From contig NZ_QLMC01000005.1 in NCBI RefSeq assembly GCF_003259745.1, forward strand, positions 186,001 through 250,000: DNA of 64,000 bases, written 5' to 3'. The notes under the pieces were generated by a model. That model worked only from the letters and a program-made list of their open reading frames with translations. It did no database searches and was not told the origin of the DNA. Of this stretch, positions 17,172 through 27,221 are shown in pieces (the stretch's first letter is position 1; every line of letters begins with the position of its first letter). The position numbers and the translations under genes were made by a program. The DNA comes from Larkinella arboricola. GTDB lineage: Bacteria > Bacteroidota > Bacteroidia > Cytophagales > Spirosomataceae.

Positions 17172-17852
17172 TTATACCGCCGACTCAGAAGCCGTTCTCT
17201 CGCTTACGGCTTTGATTTCACACGCTAGTAACGACGGATCGGGCGTTGTCTTTGCCGACCGGTTTGGCAAGCCCTTTTTCCGTTTGAGTGCTTTCCGCCC
17301 GCGAATGGCGCCAAGCGAATAGGACCGGCTGGAAGGAATGTTGTTGACAATCAGTGCGATGACTAACAGAATCGTAACACCCGTCAGAACCGGAGACAGC
17401 GTGTAGCCAAAACCCAGGCTTTTGATTTTTTCGGACCCAATGTTGGCAATGAGTGCGGTTGCGCCCGCTGGTGGATGCATCGTTTTGGTGATTTGCATAC
17501 AGACAATCGAAAGCGATACGGCCAGAGCCGAAGAAAGCCAGAGGTGATCTGGTATCAGCTTATAAACAGCCACCCCAATCAACGACCCGATCAGGTGCCC
17601 GCCCACCAAATTTCGGGGCTGGGCCAGCGGGCTATGGGTTGACCCGAAAATTAAAACACAGGAAGCACCAAAAGAACCAATAAGGAAAATATCATCCTGC
17701 TGCGTAAAGCGCGATTGCTGGAGTAAACCGATTAAAGCGATGGCCGTAAATGCCCCCAGGAAGGTCCAGAAATGATCGGCTGGCTCAAGGATTGTCTGGC
17801 GGTAAATAACATAACGGGCAATGCGATAACGTCGTTTAATTCTTTTTTTCAC
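17172..17852 (-). CDS. HPP-family integral membrane protein
   Basis: 226 aa with about four or five membrane helices between residues 28 and 178 and a basic cytoplasmic tail. The family signature THSPLAQPRNLVGGH and TMHPPAGATAL are both present. Some HPP proteins act in nitrite transport in plastids and cyanobacteria; for bacterial ones the substrate is generally unknown. A perfect -7 promoter box lies about 100 bases upstream on the minus strand. Confidence 0.88.
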   Translation of the reverse strand: MKKRIKRRYRIARYVIYRQTILEPADHFWTFLGAFTAIALIGLLQQSRFTQQDDIFLIGSFGASCVLIFGSTHSPLAQPRNLVGGHLIGSLIGVAVYKLIPDHLWLSSALAVSLSIVCMQITKTMHPPAGATALIANIGSEKIKSLGFGYTLSPVLTGVTILLVIALIVNNIPSSRSYSLGAIRGRKALKRKKGLPNRSAKTTPDPSLLACEIKAVSERTASESAV

Positions 17853-18235
17853 AAGAGAACCTGGATTGTGCCGATCTGAATCAGCGAAAGCAAACTAATA
17901 AGAGAAAGCAGTCGATGGAAAATGGACATCGGAGTTAGACTCTTTTCAAGCTGCAAATTTACTTAGACGAATCGGGAAAGTATAATAAAATAGGCCTTTT
18001 GTGTCCAGATTTCTATCAATAATACCTTTTCTTTGCTATAACGGTAATTTTAGTTGATGGTGCTGGTCGTAAAACCCCGCAGCGGTTTTCCCGGTTCATT
18101 TCCCCTAGGTCACGTTTTACTGTGGCTACTGATGAAGCGATATGACAGTAACGAATGATGTGTCGGGTGGATGATTTACAAGAACAGGGCGTAATTTTGC
18201 TGACGCAGCAACTTCATGATTTTAGCAACACTGTT
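17853..18235. other. Divergent control region between HPP and SUI1 genes
   Basis: No gene seen. It separates two divergent genes and is A/T-rich from 17930 to 18060. It contains a perfect -7 box for the HPP gene at 17953-17961 and a weaker plus-strand candidate TACCTTTTC near 18022. Confidence 0.4.
17953..17961 (-). promoter_or_regulatory. -7 box TAAATTTGC for the HPP gene
   Basis: Read on the minus strand this is TAAATTTGC, an exact match to the Bacteroidota -7 consensus TAnnTTTGY. It lies about 100 bases upstream of the HPP start. No clear -33 TTG was seen. Confidence 0.45.
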
Positions 18236-18571
18236 ATGAGCAAGAAAAACCGTACGGGGATTGTTTTCTCGACAAATCCCGACTTTGAATACCAGGCCGA
18301 TCATGATTCGGATGCGGAAACGCTGCCACCCCAGCAGCAAAATCTGAAAGTCTGGCTTGATCGGAAAGGGGGCGGGAAAATCGTGACGGCCATCCGGGAT
18401 TTCATCGGTACGGAAGCCGACCTGACCGACCTCGCCAAACAACTGAAAGCCGCCTGTGGCGCTGGCGGCTCGGCCAAAGACGGAGAGATTCTGATTCAGG
18501 GCGATCACCGCGATAAAGTCCTGGCCTGGCTGACGAGCAAAGGCTACAAAGGCAAAAAAGCCGGAGGCTGA
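18236..18571 (+). CDS. SUI1/YciH-type translation factor
   Basis: 111 aa from ATG 18236 (MSKKNRTG). The N-terminal 30 residues are unstructured-looking; then the SUI1/eIF1-like fold with [33 protein letters not shown] and a Lys/Gly-rich C-terminus, all typical of bacterial YciH. Such proteins affect start-site choice and repress translation under stress in E. coli. It ends next to a tandem AAGAGTT repeat that forms part of a hairpin. Confidence 0.9.
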   Translation: MSKKNRTGIVFSTNPDFEYQADHDSDAETLPPQQQNLKVWLDRKGGGKIVTAIRDFIGTEADLTDLAKQLKAACGAGGSAKDGEILIQGDHRDKVLAWLTSKGYKGKKAGG

Positions 18572-18639
18572 AGAGTTAAGAGTTAAGAGTTAAGAGTTAT
18601 GAGTTGTATGCGTCAGCCCACTCATAATTCTTAACTCTT
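18571..18639. repeat. AAGAGTT tandem repeat forming a terminator-like hairpin
   Basis: Five units of AAGAGTT (18571-18605; the last has T for A) overlap the SUI1 stop codon. Bases 18585-18604 pair with 18620-18639 with one G-T wobble, giving a 20-bp stem and a 15-base loop between two converging genes. Confidence 0.7.
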
Positions 18640-18649
18640 CATTATTAAC

Positions 18650-20140
18650 TCATTTCACTCCGCCCAGCCAGTTTTTCAGGGGCCGTGAGAACAGGAGGAT
18701 GAGCAGGGCGAAACCGAAGCTGAAGTAGACGATGCTCATAAACATATCGGGCATTTGCCGGACATTTTCTTCGTCGAAGCCGCCCGCGAACAAGCCCGCA
18801 ATGAGGTTGCCGAGTGACGTCCCCACGAACCAGATGCCCATCAATTGACTCAAGTATTGCTTGGGGGCCAGTTTGGTAAAGGAACTCAGTCCCACCGGAC
18901 TCAGGCACAGCTCGCCCAGCGTATGAAACAGGTACGTAAACGTCAGGAAAACAGGGGTGGTAAGCTGGCCGGTGAGGGCAATTTTAGAGGCAAACACCAT
19001 CACCAGATAACCCAGACCCAACAGCAGCAGGGCCACGGCAAATTTCAGGTGCGGGGCCGGATTCTGGTTGCGATTGCCCAGAAAGATCCAGAGACTCGCC
19101 AGTACAGGCGAAAAAATCAGGATAAAAGCCGGGTTGAAATTCTGAAACCAGCTCGACGGCATGTCCCAGCCGAAGAAATTCAGGTCGGTATAGCGGTCGG
19201 CGAAAATCTGGAGTGACGAACCCTGCTGTTCAAAACCGGCCCAGAAAATGGCCGATGCCAGAAAGAAAACGAACAGGACGCCAACCCGTTTTTTCTCAAC
19301 AAGCGTTAACCCGCCCGCCAGCAGAATAAACAGGAAATAACCCACGGCAGTCAGCGTAATAATAACGCCCGCTCCCTTCGCCAGACCCTGGGCCGTCGTC
19401 AGGTCAAGAACACCGGTAAATTGCAGGATGATCAGGATAGCAGCTAAACCGATCAGGAAAAACAGGCTGCGGTTTGGTCCGCTTTTCTCCGTGCTCACCT
19501 CCGCTTTGGTCGGCACGTTGCCGTACTGGCTGAGGTATTTCTGCCCGAAAAACCGGAAAACAATCAAACCGAGAAACATCCCGACCGCTGCTGCGCCAAA
19601 ACCGTAGTGCCATCCGACTTTCTGCCCCAGGTAACCGACAATCGTGATGCCGAGGAACGAACCCATGTTGATGCCCATGTAAAAAATGGAAAAAGCCGCA
19701 TCGCGCCGGGCACCGCCTTCGGGATATAGTTCGCCAACGATGGAACTGATGTTGGGTTTGAGCAGGCCGGTGCCGAGGGCAACGGTGGCCAGGCCCAGGT
19801 AAAACAGGCCGCTGCTGCCCGGAATCGCCAGCAGAATGTGGCCCAGCATAATCACGATTCCACCGTACCAGATGGATTTGCGCTGTCCCCATATATTATC
19901 GGCAATCCAGCCGCCGGGCAATGAAAGCAGGTAGGCCGAAGCCGTGTATAAGCCGTAAATCGCGGCTCCTTCCGCTTCACTCAGCCCCATACCGCCCCGG
20001 ACGTTGTCGATCAGGAACAGGAGCAGAATGGCCCGCATACCGTAGTAGCTGAACCGCTCCCACATCTCCGTGAAGAACAGAACGTATAAACCGGTTGGGT
20101 GTTTATTGGAAGTGGCTGTAGGTGAGATCGTTGCTTGCAT
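18650..20140 (-). CDS. POT-family proton-coupled peptide transporter
   Basis: 496 aa inner-membrane transporter for di- and tripeptides. The start ATG 20140 (MQATISP) is preferred because the family motif FFTEMWERFSYYGMRA (ExxERFxYY) then falls near residue 20; upstream in-frame Met codons would add a non-family tail. About 12-14 membrane helices. The GTGLLKPNISSIVGELY and FYMGINMGSF segments are typical. Divergent from pckA with about 220 bases between the starts. Confidence 0.93.
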   Translation of the reverse strand: MQATISPTATSNKHPTGLYVLFFTEMWERFSYYGMRAILLLFLIDNVRGGMGLSEAEGAAIYGLYTASAYLLSLPGGWIADNIWGQRKSIWYGGIVIMLGHILLAIPGSSGLFYLGLATVALGTGLLKPNISSIVGELYPEGGARRDAAFSIFYMGINMGSFLGITIVGYLGQKVGWHYGFGAAAVGMFLGLIVFRFFGQKYLSQYGNVPTKAEVSTEKSGPNRSLFFLIGLAAILIILQFTGVLDLTTAQGLAKGAGVIITLTAVGYFLFILLAGGLTLVEKKRVGVLFVFFLASAIFWAGFEQQGSSLQIFADRYTDLNFFGWDMPSSWFQNFNPAFILIFSPVLASLWIFLGNRNQNPAPHLKFAVALLLLGLGYLVMVFASKIALTGQLTTPVFLTFTYLFHTLGELCLSPVGLSSFTKLAPKQYLSQLMGIWFVGTSLGNLIAGLFAGGFDEENVRQMPDMFMSIVYFSFGFALLILLFSRPLKNWLGGVK

Positions 20141-20360
20141 CGTACTGACCTTGTTGATGATTCTGTAAAGAAGAAATTCTTTGTTTCTACGCAAGAAAAA
20201 CATTAAAGATATACGCTGGACGGGAATCTCCCAAAAGTTGATCGGGTTAAGGCGAAATCGGCCCAATGAATTCGGAAGCGGTATGGTAGAAAAGAGCGTG
20301 GATTTAATCAATTTCCGGCGAAAAGAGTTTCATACAGTACCATCAACCCAGCACGAGCGT

Positions 20361-21938
20361 ATGACAACCCCTGAGAGCCTGCCCAAAGCGGAAATGGTAG
20401 TGAATGCCGCCGAACGCTTCGACAACCTGAGTCCGGCTGAATTGCTTGAACACGCCATTCGGAACGGTGAAGGCCAGTTAGCCGATAACGGCGCGCTGGT
20501 GTGCGATACCGGCGAGTTTACGGGCCGCAGTCCGGAAGACCGGTACATCGTTAAGGATGACACAACCGCGGATACGGTTTGGTGGGGTAAGATTAATAGT
20601 CCGTTTGATCCCGATAAATTTGATTCGCTGCACCGGAAAATGATTGCCTTTCTGGCCGATAAACGGATTTATAGCCGGTATGCCTACGCTGGCGCCCATC
20701 CTGATTACCGGCTGAATCTGGAGGTGATCAATACCCTGGCGTGGCACAACCTGTTCTGTCACAACCTTTTTCTTCGCCCGAAACCAGAGGAACTGGACGG
20801 TTTTAAGCCGGAATTTACCATTCTCTGCGTACCGGAATTTAAAGCCAATCCGGAGGAGGACGGTACGCGCAACGAAAACTTCGCGATTCTGAACCTGAGC
20901 CGGAATATGATTCTGATTGGTGGAACGGCTTATGCGGGAGAAATGAAAAAAGGCATTTTTTCGGTACTGAATTTTAAATTGCCGACCGAACGGGCCACCC
21001 TTTCCATGCACGCATCGGCCAACAAAGGCAGCAGGGAGGATACGGCGCTTTTCTTCGGTTTGTCGGGAACGGGTAAAACAACCCTCTCGGCAGACCCGCA
21101 GCGGCAACTGATTGGCGACGACGAGCACGGCTGGGCCGAGGAAGGCATTTTTAACTTCGAGGGTGGGTGCTACGCCAAAGTGATTGATCTGTCGGCGGAA
21201 AAAGAACCGCAGATTTACGGGGCCGTCCGGTTTGGGGCCGTGCTGGAAAATACGAAGTTTCAGGATGGCGGTCGCACCATTGATTATGCCGACAAGTCGA
21301 AAACCGAGAACACGCGGGTCGCGTATCCCATCCATTTTATTGACAACGCGCTGGAACCGTCGGTGGGCGGTATTCCGGAGAATATTTTTTTCCTGACGGC
21401 GGATGCCTTCGGGGTGCTGCCGCCGATTTCAAAACTGACGCCCGGCCAGGCCATGTACCACTTCATCTCGGGTTATACGGCCAAAGTCGCGGGCACGGAA
21501 GTGGGCGTAACCGAACCCGAAGCCACTTTCTCGGCCTGTTTTGGAGCGGCTTTTCTACCCCTGCACCCAACTAAATACGCGGAAATGCTGGGCGAAAAGA
21601 TGGAAAAACACCAGACCAACGTCTGGCTCATTAATACCGGCTGGAACGGAACCGGCAATCGGATTGACCTCCGGCACACCCGCGCCGTCATTTCGGCGGC
21701 TTTAAATGGTGATCTGGAAAAGGTTGATTACCAAAGTCATCCGATTTTTGGGGTGGCCGTTCCGCAGTCGTGTCCGGACGTGCCAGGCGAGGTGCTGAAT
21801 CCGGAAAAAAGCTGGAAAAGCCGGGAAGAATACGACAAAAAGGCGAAGCGGCTGGCCGAATTATTTCGGGAGAACTTCAGCAAGTACGAGGAGTTTGCGA
21901 ACGACGAAATCCGGGCGGGTGGACCGGTGGAAGGCTGA
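20361..21938 (+). CDS. pckA: Phosphoenolpyruvate carboxykinase (ATP)
   Basis: Converts oxaloacetate plus ATP to PEP in gluconeogenesis. The start at ATG 20361 (MTTPESLPK) gives 525 aa, the normal size. Visible are the substrate segment ADNGALVCDTGEFTGRSPEDR, Walker A GLSGTGKTTLSADP, the metal-site IGDDEHGW, and the C-terminal GGIPENIFFLTADAFGVLPP and NTGWNGTG region. Its presence beside PfkA and malate dehydrogenase reflects central metabolism, not an operon. Confidence 0.96.
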   Translation: MTTPESLPKAEMVVNAAERFDNLSPAELLEHAIRNGEGQLADNGALVCDTGEFTGRSPEDRYIVKDDTTADTVWWGKINSPFDPDKFDSLHRKMIAFLADKRIYSRYAYAGAHPDYRLNLEVINTLAWHNLFCHNLFLRPKPEELDGFKPEFTILCVPEFKANPEEDGTRNENFAILNLSRNMILIGGTAYAGEMKKGIFSVLNFKLPTERATLSMHASANKGSREDTALFFGLSGTGKTTLSADPQRQLIGDDEHGWAEEGIFNFEGGCYAKVIDLSAEKEPQIYGAVRFGAVLENTKFQDGGRTIDYADKSKTENTRVAYPIHFIDNALEPSVGGIPENIFFLTADAFGVLPPISKLTPGQAMYHFISGYTAKVAGTEVGVTEPEATFSACFGAAFLPLHPTKYAEMLGEKMEKHQTNVWLINTGWNGTGNRIDLRHTRAVISAALNGDLEKVDYQSHPIFGVAVPQSCPDVPGEVLNPEKSWKSREEYDKKAKRLAELFRENFSKYEEFANDEIRAGGPVEG

Positions 21939-22021
21939 ACTCGGACTAAGCCGATTAAAGGCATTAACCGGGATTTCCTAACTTGCGGAGCATCGTAGTG
22001 AATCCCCTAATCCGTGTCCTG

Positions 22022-22663
22022 ATGATTCTTCCGTTTGATTTTCAAAATGACCCTTTTTTGCTTCTGGATTTCACCGCAGACAATCCGGAGCTTGCCGATC
22101 TGGACCTGACCAATACGGCGGTATTTACAGACTATGTATTTGGAAAAATCCGGCAGGCCGGGGCCGTTGCTGGCGTTGGCGGGTATAACGAACACCGGGT
22201 CATTTACCGACGCAGCCCTCACTTTAACCAGACGGAAGAATCGCGCTGCATTCATTTGGGCATTGACCTCTGGGCCGAAGCCGGAACACCCGTTTTTGCT
22301 CCGCTGGACGGCATCGTTCACAGCTTTCGGGACAATAACAACTTCGGCGATTATGGCCCGACCATTATCCTGGAACACGTCTGGAACGGCAAGCCGCTGT
22401 ATACGCTGTATGGCCACCTCAGCCGCCCATCGCTGACGGGTTTGCAGGTAGGCATGGCCGTAAAAGCCGGGCAGAAAATCGCTGAACTTGGGCCATTTCC
22501 GGAAAATGGTGACTGGCCTCCGCACCTGCATTTCCAACTGATGACCGATTTAGGGGGTCATCAGGGTGACTTTCCCGGTGTCTGTACGCTGAGTGAACGC
22601 GAACGGTATCTGGCCATCTGCCCCAATCCAAACCAGTTGCTGCACATACCGGGCCTGAATTAG
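22022..22663 (+). CDS. M23-family peptidase without obvious signal peptide
   Basis: 213 aa from ATG 22022; an in-frame TTG at 21983 would add 13 residues. The LytM zinc motifs are H78-x3-D82 in HLGIDLWAEAGTP and H168-L-H170 in PPHLHFQL. The YGHLSRPS segment carries the third catalytic-site His. No signal peptide is evident, which is unusual for a cell-wall endopeptidase. The stop codon overlaps the stop of the opposite-strand lipoprotein gene (shared TTAG). Confidence 0.85.
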   Translation: MILPFDFQNDPFLLLDFTADNPELADLDLTNTAVFTDYVFGKIRQAGAVAGVGGYNEHRVIYRRSPHFNQTEESRCIHLGIDLWAEAGTPVFAPLDGIVHSFRDNNNFGDYGPTIILEHVWNGKPLYTLYGHLSRPSLTGLQVGMAVKAGQKIAELGPFPENGDWPPHLHFQLMTDLGGHQGDFPGVCTLSERERYLAICPNPNQLLHIPGLN

Positions 22664-23247
22664 TTCTTTTCGGTAATCGCGATTGTGATGGTGTGGGGAG
22701 CCACTTCGTCACCGCCAAAATACGGATAGAGCCGGTAGCGTTTGTTGCTTTTAACGGTCGTGCAACCCCGGGCAATAACGGTTTCTTTACCCTGAAAAGT
22801 AAACACGTAGTTACCGCCAATGATACTGAGCTGGCAGTCTGTGGGCTGATTCAGGGCCACTGTGCCGAGGTCCTGCGTAATACGTTCACCGTTACGGTAA
22901 CAATAGGCATGAATATGGAGTGCGTTTTCCCGCCAGCTCCATCCAAAGCGGGCGCTGGCCTTGTTATGCTGAACACCGCAGTCAGAAAAGCCGTAAAGCT
23001 TGTTGATGTCGTACTGATTCTCAGCTGTTTTGCTGGTATAAATGGCCGAACTGTCGAACGTGACGGTAAACGACAGGGTGGTTTTGGCCGTGTAGGACAG
23101 CTTACTGTGATTGGAAGAATGGTCACCGGCCTTGATTCGATAAACCGTGGTGACTGGTGAGGCAGGGTCTGCGGGAATACCGGGAGGAATGCCACAACCG
23201 AGTAGTCCAATAAGGCCGATAACGACCAGACGGGTGACAGAGCGCAT
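22660..23247 (-). CDS. Putative lipoprotein of unknown function
   Basis: 195 aa from ATG 23247 (MRSVTRLV). The signal peptide ends in the lipobox LLGC, so it should be a lipoprotein. The rest appears to be a beta-rich periplasmic domain with no family I recognise; it contains several Cys and a C-terminal PHTITIAITEKN strand. It converges with the M23 gene, with 4 bases of overlap at the stops, and diverges from the SIMPL gene. Confidence 0.75.
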   Translation of the reverse strand: MRSVTRLVVIGLIGLLGCGIPPGIPADPASPVTTVYRIKAGDHSSNHSKLSYTAKTTLSFTVTFDSSAIYTSKTAENQYDINKLYGFSDCGVQHNKASARFGWSWRENALHIHAYCYRNGERITQDLGTVALNQPTDCQLSIIGGNYVFTFQGKETVIARGCTTVKSNKRYRLYPYFGGDEVAPHTITIAITEKN

Positions 23248-23351
23248 TACGAAACGGACTCGGAGAGTCTTCAAGAACAAGTGATACGGTGATTTAACAA
23301 AAACAGAATAACACTTCAAGAACGACAAACAAGTAGTAATCTTTTATATCC

Positions 23352-24083
23352 ATGCGTAAACTTTCTTTTTTAGTAATCAGTCTCCTGAGTTTTTTTTCGG
23401 CAACGGCGCAGGTAGCGCAGACGCCTGATTTGCCCGTCAACCGGATTGTGGTTCTGGGCGATGCCGAACTCGAATTGCCCGCCGATCAGGTGCGGGTTGT
23501 CGTCAATCTGCAATATTCCGATCCTACCGACGCGAAGAAGGCTTATAACGCCCATCAGGCCGCCGAGAAGCAGTTGGTAACGTTATTAAAAGACTACCAG
23601 ATCAACGAGAAGGATATTCGGTATACCCTGCTACAGGTGCAAAAAAATCAGAACGATGTTTACCCAACCGGTGAACGGCGGCAGGAAATCGTCACGATGC
23701 AGCAGGTTATTTTTGAACTGAACAAACCGGAACGATATCCCGCCCTGCAACTGGCCCTGATTAATGCCGGTTTTAATCGCTTTCAGGCTACCTATCATTC
23801 AACGAAGGAAGAACAAAGCAAAAACTTGGCGTTAGAAAAGGCCATTGAAGCCGCTCGCGAAAAAGCCGTCGTTATGGCAAAAGCCGCAGGCCGAACATTG
23901 GGAACGGTATTGAGTGTTCGGGATACCGAAGAAACCGATCCGGTTTTTCAAAAGCGGTTTGGGGCAGGGTATAGTTATGGATCAGCTCTTTATGCTTCTG
24001 CCAGAGCGGAAGGAAATTTGCTCGACATTCCGCAAACCATCCGGATTCCGGCACAGGTGAAGGTGACGTTTGAACTGAAATAA
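23352..24083 (+). CDS. SIMPL (DUF541) domain periplasmic protein
   Basis: 243 aa with a clear signal peptide (MRKLSFLVISLLSFFSATAQ) and a SIMPL/DUF541 domain. The family pattern begins with NRIVVLGDAELELPADQV and includes VVVNLQYS and the helix EKAIEAAREKAVVMAKAAG before a C-terminal strand VKVTFELK. Family members are outer-membrane or periplasmic proteins of uncertain role, some linked with stress. Single gene between a divergent lipoprotein and a metalloprotease. Confidence 0.9.
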   Translation: MRKLSFLVISLLSFFSATAQVAQTPDLPVNRIVVLGDAELELPADQVRVVVNLQYSDPTDAKKAYNAHQAAEKQLVTLLKDYQINEKDIRYTLLQVQKNQNDVYPTGERRQEIVTMQQVIFELNKPERYPALQLALINAGFNRFQATYHSTKEEQSKNLALEKAIEAAREKAVVMAKAAGRTLGTVLSVRDTEETDPVFQKRFGAGYSYGSALYASARAEGNLLDIPQTIRIPAQVKVTFELK

Positions 24084-24271
24084 TTCCATCACCGGAGATT
24101 GAACAGATGAGCACAGGCACCCGGCTGGATCAGCCTGTTTCCGGGCAGTTAGGAGAACGAAGTATGAGCAGTACCTGATGCAAATTGCTGGAACCGGAGG
24201 CAGGAGATACCAGTCATTCAGCCGGAAATAGTTCATTTTTTGTATGTTTAAGAGACAAACCGCCCAAATCC

Positions 24272-26767
24272 ATGAGACACGGTCTGCTTCTTTTTTGCCT
24301 CCTGTTTTTTATTCGAATCGTACCAGCCCAGACGCCGGGGAACCCTACATCAACCATTGCCAACTTTACCAGCGGTATGGAAAAGCGGGCCGGTTTTCTA
24401 CCATTTTACTGGGATGCCAAAAAAGGAAAGATCTGGCTGGAGATCGACAAGTTTGAGACGGAACTGCTGTATTATCCGTCGCTGGCGTCGGGCATCGGTT
24501 CCAACGATATCGGACTCGACCGGGGGCGGCTGGGGCAGGAGCATATCGTAAAATTTCAGCGCACCGGCCCGAAGGTGCTGATGGTGGAACCCAATTACCA
24601 TTACCGCGCCATCAGCAACGACCCCCTCGAACGCCGGGCCGTGGAAGAATCGTTTGCGCAATCGATCCACTGGGGATTTGAGGTGGCCGCCGAGGAGGGC
24701 AACCGCGTTCTGGTGGATCTGACGCCGTTTCTGATGCAGGATGCGGTCGGGGCTATTCAGGACATCAGCCGAACGCGGCAGGGTAATTTCCGGCTCGATG
24801 CCAGCCGCTGTGCGTTGTATTTGCCGAATTCCAAATCATTTCCGCAAAACACGGAATTGGAAGTAACCATTACACTGACCGGCGATTCGCCCGGCGCTTA
24901 CCTGCGGTCGGTGGTGCCAACGCCCACGAGCGTAACCATGCGCCAGCATCATTCGTTTGTCCAGCTACCCGAACCGGGCTACAAAGTCCGCGAATTTGAT
25001 CCGCGCATCGGCTACGGCGGCATCGAGTATTTTGATTACGCAACGCCCGTTAGTCAGCCCATCATCAAAAAATACATTTCGAGGCACCGGCTGGAAAAGA
25101 AAGATCCCAAAGCTGCCGTCAGCGAAGCCGTTAAACCGATTGTATATTACCTGGACCCCGGCACGCCCGAACCCATCCGGACGGCTTTGCTGGAAGGCAC
25201 GGCCTGGTGGGATCAGGCATTTGAAGCCGCCGGTTACAAAGGGGCTTTTCAGGTAAAGTTGCTGCCTGCCAATGCCGACCCGATGGATGTTCGTTACAAC
25301 TTGATTCAGTGGGTCCACCGCTCCACGCGCGGCTGGTCGTACGGAGCCAGCATCATCGACCCGCGCACGGGCGAAATCATCAAAGGGAAAGTGACGCTGG
25401 GGTCGTTGCGGGTTCGGCAGGATTACCTGATTGCGCAGGGGCTGGTCGGGAAGTTTGATACGGATACCGCGCACGTAACCGAAATGATGCAGATGTCGCT
25501 CGACCGGCTGCGGCAACTGGCGGCTCACGAGGTCGGACACACGCTGGGTTTACCGCATAATTACATTGCCAGTGCGCAGGGCGGTACGGTATTTGGCCGG
25601 GCGTCGGTGATGGATTATCCCACGATGGTGGCTAAACTGAAGGGAGGCAGCATCGATCTGTCGGATGCGTACACCAAAGGCATTGGCGACTACGACAAAT
25701 GGAGCATCATCTGGGGCTATCAGGATTTTCCGGCCGGAACAAACGAAAAGCAGGAACTGGATAAAATTGTCCGGCAGATGCATGCTAAAGGACTGACGTT
25801 TTTGACCGATCAGGACGCCCGGCCCGAAAGCAGCGCCCATCCGGCAACGCACCTGTGGGACAATGGTTCAAATGCCGTTGACGAGTTGAAGCGGACGATG
25901 GAAGTCCGGAAAGTGGCTTTGAGCCATTTCAACGAAACGAAGATTCCGGCAGGAACCCCGATGGCAACGCTGGAAGAAGTTTTTGTGCCGATGTATCTGT
26001 TTCACCGGTATCAGGTCGAAGCGGCCGCCAAAGTGCTGGGCGGACAAACGTACACCAATGCCCTGCGGGGTGACGGGCAACCGGTGTTGTCGGTGGTTCC
26101 GGCGGAGGAGCAGTACCGGGCGTTATATGCTTTGCTGGCTACGATTGATCCGCAGACGCTGGCAGTGCCTCCCTTCGTATTAAAATCGATTCCACCGCGT
26201 CCGTTCCGGTATAATCCAAACAACCGGGAAGTATTCAAACGCCGGACGGGAATGACCTTCGATCCAATGGGGCCACCCGAAGCCGCCGTCGGGATGACCC
26301 TGCGCCTGATTCTGAATCCGGAACGCTGCGCCCGGCTGGTGCATCAGAAGTTGTTTGACCCGAAGCAACTCGGCCTGGCTGACGTACTGAATCAACTGAT
26401 CCGAACCATTTACCGGAAACCGGTCAAACAAACCTATACGGATGAAATTAGCCGAATGACGGGGCTGAAGCTGGCTGAACAATTGATAAGTTTAGCTCAA
26501 AATAAAGATGCTGACGGTGCCACGCGCGATTTGGCACACCGTTCGCTGCAACGTATTAAAAAGCTGGCTAATGTTTCACAGGGTCGTACATACGGCCTGA
26601 TAACTCATTTAATCCGGCAATACGAACAAAATCCGGCCCAGGTTCAGCCTTCCCCGGTATTGACCCCGCCCGACGGGATGCCCATTGACCCCGGACAGGA
26701 GTGGCTGGACGGGTTACTGGGCGAACCGGCCTGTGAATGGGAGTACGAGTCGCCTTTTAAACAATGA
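24272..26767 (+). CDS. Secreted zinc metalloprotease of DUF5117/DUF5118 type
   Basis: 831 aa from ATG 24272 (MRHGLLLF), with a signal peptide ending in PAQ. The extended zinc motif HEVGHTLGLPH (H419, H423, H429, E420) is of the metzincin form, followed by a Met-turn candidate ASVMDYP. The N-terminal region, with MEKRAGFLPFYWDAKKGK and LYYPSLASGIGSNDIGLDRG, is the hallmark of this Bacteroidota family. A C-terminal helical domain (about 560-780) is DUF4953-like. Substrate unknown. It would be exported to the periplasm. Confidence 0.9.
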   Translation: MRHGLLLFCLLFFIRIVPAQTPGNPTSTIANFTSGMEKRAGFLPFYWDAKKGKIWLEIDKFETELLYYPSLASGIGSNDIGLDRGRLGQEHIVKFQRTGPKVLMVEPNYHYRAISNDPLERRAVEESFAQSIHWGFEVAAEEGNRVLVDLTPFLMQDAVGAIQDISRTRQGNFRLDASRCALYLPNSKSFPQNTELEVTITLTGDSPGAYLRSVVPTPTSVTMRQHHSFVQLPEPGYKVREFDPRIGYGGIEYFDYATPVSQPIIKKYISRHRLEKKDPKAAVSEAVKPIVYYLDPGTPEPIRTALLEGTAWWDQAFEAAGYKGAFQVKLLPANADPMDVRYNLIQWVHRSTRGWSYGASIIDPRTGEIIKGKVTLGSLRVRQDYLIAQGLVGKFDTDTAHVTEMMQMSLDRLRQLAAHEVGHTLGLPHNYIASAQGGTVFGRASVMDYPTMVAKLKGGSIDLSDAYTKGIGDYDKWSIIWGYQDFPAGTNEKQELDKIVRQMHAKGLTFLTDQDARPESSAHPATHLWDNGSNAVDELKRTMEVRKVALSHFNETKIPAGTPMATLEEVFVPMYLFHRYQVEAAAKVLGGQTYTNALRGDGQPVLSVVPAEEQYRALYALLATIDPQTLAVPPFVLKSIPPRPFRYNPNNREVFKRRTGMTFDPMGPPEAAVGMTLRLILNPERCARLVHQKLFDPKQLGLADVLNQLIRTIYRKPVKQTYTDEISRMTGLKLAEQLISLAQNKDADGATRDLAHRSLQRIKKLANVSQGRTYGLITHLIRQYEQNPAQVQPSPVLTPPDGMPIDPGQEWLDGLLGEPACEWEYESPFKQ

Positions 26768-26816
26768 AACTTGTTGAATAGTAGAATACAGGATCGTTAT
26801 TTTATAGTACCAACCT

Positions 26817-27221
26817 ATGCGTCTTATTTATTTTTTCACCTTTTTAGGCATTGCTCTGATTTTTTATTTGAGTTGGGTGCCAGACCCCCACATGAGTTTT
26901 GTGTGGTTTTTACCTGAATGGGTTGCTCATTGGGCCGATGTCAAAAAAAACGCAGACCTTCGCACGGCGGTACCGTTCGTCTTTTTGGGCTTCATGGTCG
27001 GCACCTGGCTGTCCCGTTCCGGGCATCCGTGGTCGTGGTGGGTGTTGGCGGTGTTGGGTCTTACCCTTGTAGCCGTTGTGGCCGAAGCCGGGCAATTGGT
27101 CCTGCCTCAGCGTCATTTTAGCTGGGCGGATATTCTGTGGGGAGCCGCCGGTTCTGGTCTGGGCCTTCTGATGGCTTTCCTGCTTCTGTATATCAACCGA
27201 CAGCTCAAAGTACGATATTGA
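26817..27221 (+). CDS. VanZ-like small membrane protein
   Basis: 134 aa with about four membrane helices. Matches VanZ-like proteins: a first helix ending in a short LSWVPDPHMS, then PFVFLGFMVGTW, EAGQLVLPQRHFSWADILWGAAGSGLG. VanZ gives low-level teicoplanin resistance, but most homologues have no known role. Followed by two terminators. Confidence 0.85.
   Translation: MRLIYFFTFLGIALIFYLSWVPDPHMSFVWFLPEWVAHWADVKKNADLRTAVPFVFLGFMVGTWLSRSGHPWSWWVLAVLGLTLVAVVAEAGQLVLPQRHFSWADILWGAAGSGLGLLMAFLLLYINRQLKVRY

Noticed and set aside
18571-18610. CRISPR-like regular repeats
   Set aside because: Units are 7 bp without spacers and form one arm of a hairpin; no cas genes.
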